Notes: generated by a model from the letters alone, not told the origin. A stretch of DNA of 64,000 nt from Osedax fenrisi (GCA_964019155.1 OZ025244.1:21825876-21889875); one strand, 5' to 3'; shown: positions 1 through 13,481, counted from the first letter of the stretch. Numbers and translations are program-made.

Positions 1-225
1 GATACTTACATGAATTAGAATTATATTTATTAACCTTTCATACATTAATTATTTTTTGATTTGAATTATATTTTAGAGGATATCTAGGGTGTCGCTATTA
101 CGTGCATGTCGATATTAGAGTACTTCCCACTAGGTAAATCGTACACTTCACGTATTCACCTTAATAAATGGTCTATTATAAAAATTACCATATTCATTCA
201 TTAATATATTTATATGTATATATAT

Positions 226-375
226 TTGATGACATTTAATATGTTTACTTTTTTTAAATTTTGTAAATACTTTAATAATTCAAGTAAAACTTAAAGTTAA
301 TGTTATGTTTATTTATTGATAATTTATTCAAGAAAATATATAGTCGACATATTTAATAGAAAGTATATATATACT

Positions 376-415
<40 letters not shown>

Positions 416-639
416 CAGTAATATGGTCAAATCATACTGTCCTAATTACATCTCATCCTACCTACTCTCACGTTTAATCTACACCACGATAGCCTTCAAC
501 ATAACCTTCAATCAATAAACGAACGATATTTAAATATATAATAATAATATAGTATATAGAAACATGTGGTTATAAGTTATATACGTAGTATGAGTTCCTG
601 GATGGGATGAAAGTAATCCACATACATAAAAATAACAAT

Positions 640-683
<44 letters not shown>

Positions 684-835
684 AGTATATATATACTTTC
701 TATTAAATATGTCGACTATATATTTTCTTGAATAAATTATCAATAAATAAACATAACATTAACTTTAAGTTTTACTTGAATTATTAAAGTATTTACAAAA
801 TTTAAAAAAAGTAAACATATTAAATGTCATCAAAT
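226..835. repeat. long inverted repeat, two ~155-bp arms
   Basis: Bases about 226-383 and 681-835 are reverse complements of each other and look essentially identical by eye. The arms run from TTTGATGACATTTAATATG to the GAAAGTATATATATACTTTC palindrome. The spacer holds a (TA)n run and a SINE 3' fragment. Sequence just outside the right arm (about 770-960) resembles the interior of the element at 7294-8260 (about 7990-8200), so the arms are probably pieces of related DNA transposons. Confidence 0.7.
565..645 (+). mobile_element. SINE 3' fragment
   Basis: The segment carries the 3' landmarks of the tRNA-derived SINE seen complete at 17118 and 44668: GTGGTTATAAGT, then GAGTTCCTGGATGGGATGAA, then a tail of the AATAAC type. 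The tRNA-like head is missing. Confidence 0.6.
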
Positions 836-1066
836 AACAATTGTAGAATTGTATTTTTTTTTAAACAAAATACTATTTATAATTATAGTTAAATTACTAA
901 TATTTTATGAAAATTTCACTCTGTGATACCTCTTATTACCTATGGCCCATAGGCTATGAGTACGATGGGGTATTGTGGAGCGAATCTATCATTGTATACA
1001 ATGATCGATTTCAACAATTATAATTGAAGAAATGATATTAAAAATATGAACACATATATTCGCGTA

Positions 1067-1122
<56 letters not shown>

Positions 1123-1129
<7 letters not shown>

Positions 1130-1292
1130 ATTGTTATTTTTATTTGGTGGAGTCCTTACATCCCATCCAGAAACTTAGATGACGTTTTCACTTATAACCA
1201 TATATGGCATTAACATCCATGGTTTTAACGAGAGCCGATCATTTATTTATACACAATTATATAAGATCACTTATAAATAATATTTTAATAGG
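1123..1292 (-). mobile_element. SINE 3' body, reverse orientation
   Basis: Read on the minus strand this matches the SINE body: CGGCTCTCGTTAAAACCATG, then ATATATGGTTATAAGTG, TGGATGGGATG, GGACTCCACC and an AATAAC tail. It is 5' truncated and sits beside a (TA)n run. Confidence 0.75.
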
Positions 1293-1309
1293 GTGTTCAC
1301 ATCAATTCC

Positions 1310-1841
1310 GTTTTAAAAAACGTACGACGTACGTGTAACTGCAACTTCAAATGATTCATTCACAGCAAATGATTCATTCACAGCAAATGATTCATTCACA
1401 GCAAATTTGAAGTAACAGATTTTTAAGTGTTCACATCAATTCCGTGTTTTTTAGTTTGTCGTAAGGGTAGACATATATCGCCACCTATATTTAAATATGT
1501 ACAAATAAAATAAATTGTAACAAATCTAATTGTGGGATATAGCTAAATTCAATGTATAAATAGTAGTATTATATATTTCTTTAAATACACAAATACATAA
1601 ATACTACATACATTATATTTATTAAGGGCATTTAATATTTTTAACTAATATAACAAATACTATATTATTATATAATACATAAATCATTATAATTATATCT
1701 AAACTTATGAAATATATAGGTAAATATAATTTAAATAAATATTTAATAAATTATTGAAATATATATTATATATTACTATTGTATAGTTGATATATATTAT
1801 TAAAATATATATATAGTTGTATACTATCTTATATAACCTTT

Positions 1842-1891
<50 letters not shown>

Positions 1892-1941
1892 ATAAATAGT
1901 TATTCGATAAGTTATATGTAATAATAAACATTTGTTAATAT

Positions 1942-1977
<36 letters not shown>

Positions 1978-2290
1978 ATAAATAGTATATTTAATATATA
2001 TATATTTAATAAATAGTTATTCGATAAGTTATATGTAATAATATACTTTATATATATATCAATTGGAATCAAGTGGAATTCTAACTGTTCTCTCTAATTC
2101 TGTGTGTTCATTCTAGCTGTTCTTTCTAATTCTGTGTGTTGTTACGTACAGAAAATAGTATTAATCCTATTTCAGAAAACGTTCAGAAAACGTGTAGTTC
2201 AACTTCAAATAAATAGGAATGTGACTCATAACTTCAAATTTGCCGTGAATGAATCATTTGAAGTTGCAGTTACACGTACGTTTTTCCGGC
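1310..2290. repeat. inverted copies of an AACTGCAACTTCAAATGATT repeat
   Basis: About 1320-1420 and 2205-2290 share the same sequence in opposite orientation (TACGTGTAACTGCAACTTC followed by AAATGATTCATTCAC). In the first copy an 18-bp unit, AAATGATTCATTCACAGC, is repeated three times in tandem. The segment at 1310-1440 is bounded by two copies of GTTCACATCAATTCCG. Between the copies lies AT-rich sequence with (TA)n runs. No coding capacity is seen. Confidence 0.55.
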
Positions 2291-2360
2291 GGACGAGGCT
2301 CGAATCCATTTCATACTGCTTGTGAGTCTGAAGCCTTAGCCACTGAGCCACACGGCATGT
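2290..2360 (-). mobile_element. tRNA-like SINE head fragment
   Basis: On the minus strand the segment reads GTGTGGCTCAGTGGCTAAGG (A-box region), then ACAAGCAGTA and GATTCGAGCC (B-box-like). This matches the heads of the SINEs at 17118 and 44668. The body is absent, so it is a fragment and not a tRNA gene. Confidence 0.6.
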
Positions 2361-2609
2361 ATATATATATATATATATATATAGGATGAGAGTTAACGAT
2401 CGCACTTATCGTAGACTTACTGTACAGTATATACTTAGATAGTCACGTGTGTTGCCCGTGGATCTAATCCGATGAAGATAAGTCACGTGACCTGGTGAAG
2501 GAGATGAGATAGTGCTAACCCTATAGTGCTAGCCCTATCTCTACTTATATTCGGTGTACACTAAATGTCGACCGTACTCACTTAGCAACAAGCATAGATC
2601 ACATAGTGG

Positions 2610-2649
<40 letters not shown>

Positions 2650-3175
2650 TCTAGAAGTAGTGACCTATATGATTCCATTACATAACTACTTCATAACTAC
2701 ATCATATATATAATTATATATATACCTTATTTTTGGCTATAAATAGACGAGTAACATAGTTACTATGTTATAATAGTAAAGTAGGTGTATTTAATAAATT
2801 TTTCTGATTAGTTATTAGAAATACTATAGTATTTATATAATACTATATATAGCCTGAGAATAAATATGACGAATTTCCTACCCGTAGCATACTAGGAACA
2901 TTAATAACATACTTAGAAATTCTATATATATATAATTATAATTAATAATTCCTAAATCTATGCCGTAACATTTAAATTATTAATCGGAAATCCTATATAT
3001 ATATATATAACACTATATATATAGAATGTATACATTCTTATATATATATATTATTTATAGAATATATACACTACATATATGCACAGAGAAATAGTACATA
3101 TGTATATGTATCAAATACACCTATAGTTTTATCAACATCTTCTATAAGTATACATATATAGGTAGATAAAAGTGA
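2361..3175. other. AT-rich stretch, no gene seen
   Basis: The stretch has several (TA)n runs and short palindromes. I see no coding signal or recognised repeat. Confidence 0.5.
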
Positions 3176-3183
3176 CATACATG

Positions 3184-5569
3184 TAGGGGCGTCGGAAGGG
3201 GGGGGGGGCGGGGGGTATCGGACCCCCCCATTCAAAAATATGGGGGGGGGGCTAAGTATGTTTTGCCCCCCACATGAAATATGTATTAATAAATTTTATA
3301 TATATTAAATGTAGTATATTGTCTTTGTTAATACACATTTTTTCTAAAGAATGTTACCAAACATATGGGGGGGGGGTAAGTATTGTTTGCCCCCCCCCCC
3401 CATCCATGAAATATGATAATATTCATAAGAGAATCTCTGAGAGATACTTGTTATATGGTGATATTAAATATGAAATTATTCAACTATATAAATCTGAATT
3501 ATTAAAATTTGATTAACATATATTAATGTGACTTTCTCAATTCAATGTGATGGAATTCAAGATATATCCGGAAGTGAGCACGGCATTTTGGTGGTTCGTT
3601 ATTTGACATAAAAACTAGAAATTAAAGAAATATGCATTCGGAATATGCAATATGACTGAGGATACAACTTAGAAAATATAGAAATTTAATGTTATCTGAA
3701 CTTTAACATCTTAACTTGCCTATTTCTAAATTAAGAGGACAGTCATATGACGGTGCAGCTAATATGTCTGGTCAATATAATGTTGTAAAGACTATAATTA
3801 TGAATAGACAGCCTTTAACTGTGTATACACAATATGGAGCTCATCGCATAAACTTAATAGCATAATCATTAGATAATAATATAAATATAAGAAAAGCCTT
3901 GAGAGTGGTTTATGATTTGGGATTATTATATGAACAAACTATCAAATTACGGATTGTATATAATACTAATAATAACAAAGCAAATACATTGAAACCATTA
4001 TGCCCAATAAGATGGACTGCGAAAATCATGTATTAAAACAACATTAGATCAATATAGTGGTATAATCGATGCACTGAAATAATATAAAAATCAGATTATA
4101 TTACCAATGACCACAAATATATTGCAAATTTATTATTAAAAAATATGAATAAGTCAAATATTTGTAATATGAATATTTCAAGTTTGATATTTGAAAGCTT
4201 GGATATGAAGGTGAAGGCTTTCATGATACCAACAAATACTATTTAAGGTAACATTTATAAAAAATATACTTGAAAGCATATATGATTATAATATATATAT
4301 AATCATAATAATACTAAATAATAAATAAACATAAAGGATTAAATAATAGTAAAGATGATTCTAATTAAATTGAATAATGATAGACATAATTTGCACACAT
4401 TCATTGAAGATATAGAAACAAAAGTATTTTATATTTTATATATACAAGTTTTTATATTGATTCAAGGTAAATATCCTACTTTTATAAAAATATTATATAA
4501 AATACAAAATAGCTTATAATAAATGTTTATTATAAAATATTATAATAATTTATTTTAATTTTAAATATATCTATTTTAATTTTCTAATTATATCTAATTC
4601 AGAGAATAATAATAAGACATATAATATACATTATTATAAATATTTATGAGATGAATAGTAATAAAAATGCAAAAGACATACATCTTATATAGATAACATA
4701 ATATAACATTGTTAATGTTATGTTAATATAATTATTAATATATCAATTAATATGTTAATATACTTTTATTACTTTATCATTAATATTTAAAGAATAAAAT
4801 ATATTGAGTTGTTTGATTTCATAATGATGATAATTAAAACCAATTTTTATACTAAGGAAACTTCATTTATACATTCTTATAAATTAAAGGAATCATTATT
4901 ACAAATAATATAAGGCATGAAAAAAAGGTTGTTTTTTTTTAGATTAATCTTATTAATCCTAGTAATTTTCTACACTAAACATTAATAAAAAATGTATGAA
5001 GAATTAACGATTGAAATATCTAATTTCTATATGTTCAAATCAATCAATAAGTTCAATACCATCTGATGAGGATAAACATATACATGATGGAAAAATCTCA
5101 TAAAATTCAAAAAATATTTTCCGTCATAATATATTTGATCACACTTTTATTGGTTTGCCCCTCAAGTTCTGTGTCATGTTAGGGTGGATTTAGTAAGCTA
5201 TGAATAATAAATACGTTGTTACGGTCTACTATGCTAGATAGTCGATTAAATGCATTAGTATTGGCAAATATCAATCAAAAAATAATTCACACAATTGAGA
5301 TGGATATATTTATAAATAAAAATCTATATTTATATAATAATAAATTATTTAATGTTTATTATTTATTTTATAATATATTCCTACTTAAGTATTGTTATAA
5401 AAATGTAATATTATTAATTGCATATTAAAGGGTTAACATAGACTAAAAAGGTATACGATATTAATAAGATATAATTAGTAATTATATTAGTAATACATAA
5501 TAGGATATATAATATAAAATATAAATAAATAGCCCCCCCCCCATACAAAATATCGTTCCGACGCCCCTA
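3184..5569. mobile_element. hAT DNA transposon (decayed)
   Basis: The 2386-bp element is bounded by terminal inverted repeats TAGGGGCGTCGGAA and TTCCGACGCCCCTA and by a perfect 8-bp target duplication, CATACATG (3176-3183 and 5570-5577). Eight-bp duplications and a TAGGG/CAGGG terminus are hallmarks of hAT elements. Poly-G and poly-C tracts lie just inside both ends. The interior holds a broken hAT-type transposase on the plus strand. Confidence 0.88.
3530..4040 (+). pseudogene. hAT transposase remnant (ZMYM1-like)
   Basis: Separate frames give peptides typical of the ZMYM1-like branch of hAT transposases: CDGIQDISGSEHGILVVRY near 3545-3605, LRGQSYDGAANMSGQYN near 3733-3783, GAHRINLIA near 3838, and LKPLCPIRWTAK near 3990. 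In the family these blocks follow one another around the catalytic DDE core. Here they are separated by stop codons and frame changes, so the gene is dead. The family is supported by these motifs and by the flanking hAT ends. No full-length product can be read. Confidence 0.75.
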
Positions 5570-5577
5570 CATACATG

Positions 5578-5604
5578 TAACATTATAATATGTCATATAC
5601 TATA

Positions 5605-5647
<43 letters not shown>

Positions 5648-5738
5648 TTATTTGGTTATAATTATATATATAATATATATTATCTATGGTATTTATTAAA
5701 TATCTGAGAAACTTAAACGCATTATTACTATAGTAATA

Positions 5739-5780
<42 letters not shown>

Positions 5781-5871
5781 TTATATTTGTAATTGTAATT
5801 TTAATATTTAAATTTAGAAATGATCTCATTTTTAATATTAGAATAGGATACATTCAAGTATACATATAATA

Positions 5872-5915
<44 letters not shown>

Positions 5916-6237
5916 AATACAACATAATGAACATATGTTTAAGGTGTCATTTAGCACAATTACATGTAATATATAGGGTAAAGAACACATTTAATAACAA
6001 CAACTATAAGTGTGTTATATATGTTCATTTATATCGCTTGTATTAGGTTACTCTAATACTCATTTACTCTAATTTATAAATAATAAATATAAATAATAAT
6101 AAATTAAATCTAAATATTTAATAATTCATAGACATGTTATGACTCAATATTGTTATTCAAAAATTACAATATATTAATATTATATGATTATAGATATTAT
6201 GTTATTTTAAAATTGTATTTAACCTATTTATTCAATA
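5578..6237. other. AT-rich intergenic stretch with microsatellites
   Basis: It contains (TA)n runs near 5606-5642 and 5740-5772 and a (GAT)n run at 5872-5914. No gene is seen. Confidence 0.5.
5872..5914. repeat. (GAT)n microsatellite
   Basis: About 14 uninterrupted ATG/GAT units. Confidence 0.9.
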
Positions 6238-6978
6238 GATAAGGGGTTTTCCGTATTCGTTACCCATGTCCGAATACTTACATCCGGTGTTATAATACGG
6301 ACATCCTATATACCACTAGATAAACTATATATTATTTATGAAACAATCAGATAAATTACAATTACATTATTTATAATTAATTTTATGAATGATTTAATAT
6401 AATTTTATTAACACATTAATAACACATTAAGTATCTAAATAATAACATTTTTAGATTTAGATTCATTGGTGGTATTAATATTATAACGCAAGCGTTTTTT
6501 ATAAAAATCAGAATATATTCTATAGTTCAAACGCTGCGCGCTGATTGGTTTTATGGTGTCCGTATTAAGACATATATATAGTGTTCGTATTAGGGACTTA
6601 TATGACCTATAGATATATGCTTATAACTTAATTAATATTTGATAACAAATATAATAATTATGTATATAATTATTAGAATACTTTAGTTTTTAGTAATATA
6701 TTATTATATTTTATTTCGATATAAGAATTAATACAAGAATTGTTGAGAAGGTTTTAAGTTGAAATTGTGTTTCATAAATTTAAAAACGTAATATAAAAAT
6801 CAGTTTATTGTATATATCAGCAATATTTTGAATAATTAAATATAAAAAATACTTATTTAGACTATTCATATAATTATGAATATTTTATTTAATACCATTT
6901 TTTTTGTAGAATGTATGGTTTTTGAGATACATAGTATTCTGGAACTGTCCGTATTCGGTTAATTTCTCCTACTATATA
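6238..6978. repeat. possible element with iterated GTCCGTATT motif
   Basis: The motif GTCCGTATT or close variants occurs in both orientations near 6250-6310 (CCGTATTCG, GTCCGAATAC, ATACGGACATCC), 6557-6595 (GTGTCCGTATTAAG, GTGTTCGTATTAGG) and 6946-6960 (TGTCCGTATTCGG). The layout recalls the better-bounded elements at 7294 and 9901. Terminal inverted repeats are weak here, so the boundaries are approximate. Confidence 0.35.
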
Positions 6979-7293
6979 ATATACGTACTATATACTATGT
7001 ACTACATAGTATGTAGTATATAGTATTATGAAATATACGATATACTAATATAAAATTATAGATAAACAATTCAATAAATAGGAAAAATGAATTATTATAA
7101 TTTTATAAAAATGTTATTTTTTTTATTAATAAAAATTATACCGAGTAGGTACATTCTAGGTATACCTAGGTAGCTGTTTGTATATCACTGTATATACTAT
7201 ATACTTAACTGTATATCCATCTAAGCTACCACCTATACCCCCTCTTTATGAACATAAAAACCATAATAGTACTATCACATGATAATGTATTTA

Positions 7294-8260
7294 GGGGAAA
7301 GTCTCCGATTACCGACCCCTAAATGATTATTTGTAATAAATTATTCAATATTAAATATATTTATTTGAAATTTTGTAATTAGAGTAATATTATGGCAATG
7401 AATAATGTGCCTATTTTATATTTTTGATATAATTATATTTACAAGAATAAACAGGGGGGTCGGTAATAAGATACATGTACCTAATACCGACCCCCTTCTT
7501 CTATTACCGACCCCCTAAAATAATCGTGATATAAATAATTGTAGTATTATAATATCCAATAAAAATTGTAGATATACATAAATATAATTACTTATAACAT
7601 TTATTTTATATACAATTTATTTTGTATTGAATATATGTTTTAATAGTAATATTAAATTTAAATTTAAACTTTATAGTAATTATATTAAAATAGTGTATAT
7701 TATTATTTAATATTTATTTATTAATCAGTATGTATATAATCAACTGGAATCATGAATCCTAAATCTATATCAATGATACACAAACAACTTACGACATATT
7801 TTAAAGTAAAATATGGATCTATTTCGATTGGATATTATAAATCACATGGGGTCGGTATTAGGGTAATTTAGGGGGTCGGTAATAGGACAATAATATGGGT
7901 TTCTATAAATAAGATATATTGGTTAATTGTTATTCAAATTAAATTATTTTTATAATTGTTATAAACATTTTATTGATCTACAATATTATGCGTAGTATTA
8001 AGTTTTCTTTTAATTAATAAAGTATTTACAATGATTTAAAAAAAGTTATTATTCTAACATTTAAAAAATAAAAATAAATATTACATTTTATCAAATAACA
8101 ATTGCAGGATTACATATTTATAAAAACAAAATACTTATTCACATTTATCATTAAATTACTAACAGTTCGTGTATATATAATTTGTTGTTATCTCTTATAG
8201 TTACTGAGATACGAGAGGGGGTCGGTATAAGGAGGGGGTCGGTAATCGGGGACTTTCCCC
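7294..8260. mobile_element. non-autonomous DNA element with iterated GGGGTCGGTAAT
   Basis: The ends are GGGGAAAGTCTCCGATTACC and the reverse complement of GGGGAAAGTCCCCGATTACC, a long terminal inverted repeat with one mismatch over about 26 bp, next to TA on both sides. The motif GGGGGTCGGTAAT recurs at least eight times, in both orientations, near 7310, 7456, 7482, 7502, 7850, 7875, 8218 and 8236. The rest is AT-rich and non-coding. It behaves like a MITE with multiple protein-binding-like repeats. The superfamily is unknown. Confidence 0.75.
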
Positions 8261-8266
8261 TACTAT

Positions 8267-9900
8267 AGTATGAGACGCCATACAGTATCATAAAGGGGGA
8301 GATACGGGAAGGTGATATTGTAAATGATGTATTAGAAGAGACATATTATAGGTTACAACTTATAATCAGTATGTGAATATATGTGTTAAAAGTGTTGATA
8401 AAATATATATGGCAATTAAAAAGAAGTTTCACGTGTTACAGAATATAATATATAGCATATATAACCAATATTTTTAAGGACCCTTCTAGGTATATTTTAC
8501 CGTATATTATACCGGCCTATATAGGCCGTATATATAATCTAGTTTGAAGTTGCGAATAGTAGACATATATGCTATATCTATCATATAGGAGAGAATAGGT
8601 AGGTATTACCTATAGGTATATCATAGATATAGAGTACTCTAAATCTATGAGGTATATATACCTATTATAATAGAATATTAAATATATAATAGAGAATAGA
8701 AAAAATATACTATTGTATAGAGATTACATATCACAGAGCTAGAGAGAAATTTTCTCTCTAGTTATGTGTTACATATACACGATATATCGTACTCCTATAG
8801 GAGCAGCATAGAAGTGGATACAGGGAAGGGGAAACCTAAAGACCATACATTGTTAATAAAGGTGAGATGAGAGGACAAAGAGTGGATATTATTAATATTT
8901 ATTGAAAGGGTTATGCGATCATTGGGTAGAAGTATAATTTATAGATGAATATATCCATAAACTATAGTGTTGAATAGATCGTAGGTAGTATTCAGAAGGG
9001 ATGGGTAAAGGCTGATATAAATGAAATGTATAGGACAAGAAGAGAGTGTAGTATACTCTGTTCCGAATATAGGAATCCTACACGTTGCGATGGAATACGC
9101 TAATTGGCCCAGTTTTATAATTATTTAATCTTATTTTAAATCTCTTAATCCAAATCATGTAAACTCTAGTTAACAATCTTATATAATTTAGGATAAATAA
9201 TATAAATAAAGCAAAAGTATATTTTTGTCTTTAGGAATAATTATTAATAAGGAAAGTGACATACAGAAGAAGGTGTATGGTATTAATCCTTAGGGTATTA
9301 ATATTACTATGGAGTATTACTAGAAATCATTGTTAATAATAAAGAGTAACGGTAAGGAGGAGGAAAGCTGTATGTGTATATAACACGCAGTTAAAAGTTT
9401 CATTGTAGAGTTTGATATTGATCTAATACAAATTATAATAATATACTAGATATTTAAAATGTAACGGTGAACGTGAAAGGTGAAGTTTAATAGATAATCC
9501 CCTATATTGATATATACTAGTTATAATCAAATTAAGAATTAACAATTAAAAGTTAAGTTACTATTATTTGTAAAACTCAAATATAGATTTATAATCTTAC
9601 TAACTTCAAGTGAAAATGATAAGCATAGTATATATTTATCACAAATAAAAATACATTAAATAAAACATGTATCTTGTAAGTTATTAGTAATAACTTATAT
9701 AAGTTTACTCGATTTATACTACAGAATAATTGAATATTAAAACTATGATGTATTTAAAGAACAGAAACGAACAGAAATCATAAAATACATTCGATATTTT
9801 CAAATAATATCAAATAAAGAATTTAACTAACCTATAAATAATGTATTGTAAATTTGAATTAGATGATTTGAAAGTCGACACTAGTGATGTAAAGGAATAC
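8267..9900. other. non-coding stretch, no gene seen
   Basis: The stretch is AT-rich with short palindromes. AGCTAGAGAGAAA/TTTCTCTCTAG near 8738-8762 reappears as a perfect hairpin at 10364-10387. No open frame of interest was found. Confidence 0.4.
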
Positions 9901-10936
9901 CAGTAAACTCGGACCAGGTAAACTCGGACCACTTTTGAGGTAAACTCGGACCACTTTTAAAGTAAACTCGGACCACTTTTTAAAAACATAAAGTAAACTC
10001 GGACCACTTTTTAAAAACATAAAGTAAACTCGGACCACTTATTAAAATAACTATATTTTGTATATTTATATAATATAATATGCTTTAACTTACTTCCACC
10101 TTATATAATTATATTATATCTGTTAAATAAATTATAAAAAGAGTCATTTAATATGATATTTTTGTGGAATTATATATTTAAATAGGTAAACATTTAATTT
10201 GAACTCGCACCACTTTTGAAGTAAACTCGGACCACTTGTGAAGTAAACTCGGACCACTTGTGAAGTAAACTCGGACCACTTATTAAAATAACTTATATAT
10301 TGTATACTTCTATCATAATAAATATAGCTTCTATCGTAGGTCTCGTCGGTGATATACATAGGGCTAGAGAGAAATTTCTCTCTAGCACTGTGGTGATATA
10401 CGACAATTTAAATTATGTTAAGTTATTAAATGTTATTAAAGTTATTAAATGATAAATTATGTATGTGTAGTAATATCGGAATACTCGCAATTATATACAG
10501 TGAAATTATACTTTTAATTTATAAGTTAAAGCATATTATATGTTAGAAATATACAATATATAGTTTATACGGTTGGTCCGAATCTTCTTTATGTTTTTAA
10601 TAAGTGGTCCGAGTTTACTTCATAAGTGGTCCGAGTTTACTTCACAAGTGGTCCGAGTTTACTTCAAAAGTGGTGCGAGTTCAAATTAAATGTTTACCTA
10701 TTTAAATATATAATTCCACAAAAATATCATATTAAATGACCCTTTTTATAATTTATTTAACTGATATAATATAATTATATAAGGTGGAAGTAAGTTAAAT
10801 CATATTATATTATAGAAATATACAAAATATAGTTATTTTAATAAGTGGTCCGAGTTTACTTTATGTTTTTAAAAAGTGGTCCGAGTTTACTTTAAAAGTG
10901 GTCCGAGTTTACCTCAAAAGTGGTCCGAGTTTACTG
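9901..10936. mobile_element. palindromic element with iterated GTAAACTCGGACCACTT
   Basis: The element starts CAGTAAACTCGGACCA and ends with its reverse complement TGGTCCGAGTTTACTG. The left arm has the ~19-bp unit GTAAACTCGGACCACTTTT about nine times (9903-10045 and 10200-10280). The right arm has the same unit inverted (10575-10680 and 10845-10935). Sequence between the unit clusters is also mirrored, so most of the 1036 bp can fold into one large hairpin. No coding capacity is seen. It is most likely a non-autonomous DNA transposon of unknown superfamily. Confidence 0.75.
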
Positions 10937-11348
10937 GTACTCATGTAAAGTATGCTCACATATAAAGAATCGATGTGGTCTCAATATCAGTTACCTCAAG
11001 TCTCAACTTGACTCGGGCTCGTTTGGTTAGATTATTGGCTCGGCTCAGGCTCATTTTTTTCCGAGAAAAAAATTCAAGTTTCGGAATTAAAAGCTCGTTA
11101 TCGTTGACATCACTAGTGGATATATAAACAAGTAAACCAAGTACATATTTAATAGTTGATATTATACTGTAGCATATCGGCACGGTGCTAGTCTACATTA
11201 GAATGTATGCATTAAGGCGAATTTCTAGAACTTCTCTGGAATACATTAACAGAAGAATACTATAGCGAAATATTCCAATAGGCCATAATCCTACAGGAAT
11301 ATATTCCGAACTTAGGAATATAGGTCAGAACTTTCTGGTATACTAGAA

Positions 11349-11535
11349 TGTTCGGACCAGGTAAATCGGACCAATTTTGAAATACAATTCTGATCGCTTT
11401 TGATGAAGATTCGGAACAGTTTAAAATAACTATATATAGTATACTTCTATAATATGGGTTAAAAGTTTTAACTTAAAACATAAAAATGGTCCGAGTTTAC
11501 TTCAAAAGTGCTCACAGTTTACCTGTACCCTCCTA
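11349..11535. repeat. degenerate relative of the 9901 element
   Basis: CGGACCAGGTAAATCGGACC at the left and GGTCCGAGTTTACTTC followed by CAGTTTACCTG at the right repeat the unit of the 9901-10936 element in inverted orientation, with many changes. Confidence 0.5.
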
Positions 11536-13481
11536 CAGTAGTGTTACAATATACTAAACTGATATCAAGTCAGGTATTATCGATAGTATATTCGATATAT
11601 ATATTATATATATCGAATACACAAAATGTTATATTATATAACATTATATTATATACACACAAATAATTGTAGTAATATTTCTACAAAATATGGAAATTAA
11701 ATAATATCACCTTCTTCCACTTTTCTGCAAGTAAATAATATTTAGGTTGTACCTACTTGTTATTATTTATAGATTCAATAAATAATATAATATATTAATA
11801 AGTTGAATGATATAATCTATATAAATATATATATATAAATTAAAATTGTATCATTATTCTGTATACTACTATTATATTATAATATTTATTTTAGATATAA
11901 ATAAAATTATAATTCAATAAATCTATAACCATTATCATAATTCTTAAACATACTTATCTGCATTGTTCATAATTCAAATGTAACTTACTAACTACTAAAT
12001 AATAGATTTCCAATTATAATATGAATTAGTAGGTACCTAATGTATACATTTAAATTTTGTTTTTAAGTATATCATTATTTTATTAATAACTAGTTAATAA
12101 TCTTATAAATATTAATTATAATTATAAACAATTACAAATATGTTATATGATAGTTATTTATTTTCACCATTAGGATTATTAATATATTTTTGCAAAATAA
12201 TTAGTAAAATAATAATCATGAATTAATATTGAAATAGCTTTGAATAATTAACTTCAGTGGATTATAATTCATCTCTTGAGGCCTCCCGGGGTATACATTA
12301 TAAACTATTAAATAACAACAAATATTTTCAGAAGGATATGCTTCGCAAAATCTTATATATATTGTAACATATTGTAAATTACAATTTGTAATAACTTTGA
12401 ATAGTAAATAAGGTAATTAACCATCATGTTACATGTATGAACAATAAGTTAATATTTAATTGGTGTTTTATGACTCATAATTTATAAAAAATTGTTGGTT
12501 ATTTTTGTCATTAAATTATATATATATATATTATGGACTATATACAGATAATGAATACGATATTAAATACATATAATTATAAAATGTTAAACAATATCTA
12601 CATTTAGTATATGTTTTGTATATTAGTTGTTGAATAATTTTCTTATATTCTAATTTAGGTTAATTTTATTATAATAAATATAAAATGTAAGCATATTTTT
12701 AAAGTTACTTTCAAATTTACATTCAATATAAATATATTCACTCATAAATATTATTTGGTCATCAGACATATCTAAAATAGTATCCTATTTACAAATATAC
12801 AAGTATTAATAAAGCAGTGTATATGTATTAGTATTATTGATATTCCATGTACTATTATCAAGGTCCTTGATATTATATTATTCCTCAAAATTATTTATAT
12901 ATTAATATTATGGGTAATATCCGTAATATCTTAAAACATATCTTTTCATAATTAATTCTATTTACTAATAATTAAACGATAATTAAACAACTAAATTATA
13001 TCAACATTTCTAATAGTTGCAATTTACTTTATATTATAATCTATAACAAATAATTTACCTGACACATATCACTTAGTTATTTAGAATTATGTAAATAAAT
13101 TAATTTAAATACATTCATAGAAATTATGCATTGGACAATAGTAGTATTATATATATATATATATATATAGAAAACATGAATAGTAAATTAATATAAAACA
13201 TATTCCCTAAGTAGACTAGCTAAAGTAAAATAAAATAATTGAATTATACAATTCATAGTTTCAGAAACTGAGTTAACGAACGTACCTCAAATAAATTCAA
13301 CCATCCTTATAAGACATACGAAACCAAAATTAAGTGAGGTTTAAATTACATTAATACATAATTTCATTAATCAATATATAAATGAATTAATTTTTATTAA
13401 AATTATAAATATTTAAAATCAAAATCAATAGTTATTCACCACTATTAAATCATTTCATTATTTATATAATCTGTATTGTAG
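11536..13481. other. AT-rich stretch upstream of the GPCR exons
   Basis: Very AT-rich. If the GPCR below is intact, this is part of its intron. I could not recognise exons for TM1-TM5 in it. Confidence 0.4.

Noticed and set aside
9901..10936. CRISPR-like spaced repeats
   Set aside because: The DNA is eukaryotic, the units are head-to-tail with no unique regular spacers, and they form mirrored transposon arms.
10956..11183. 75-codon minus-strand frame
   Set aside because: No recognisable motif; it looks like translated repeat sequence in AT-rich DNA.
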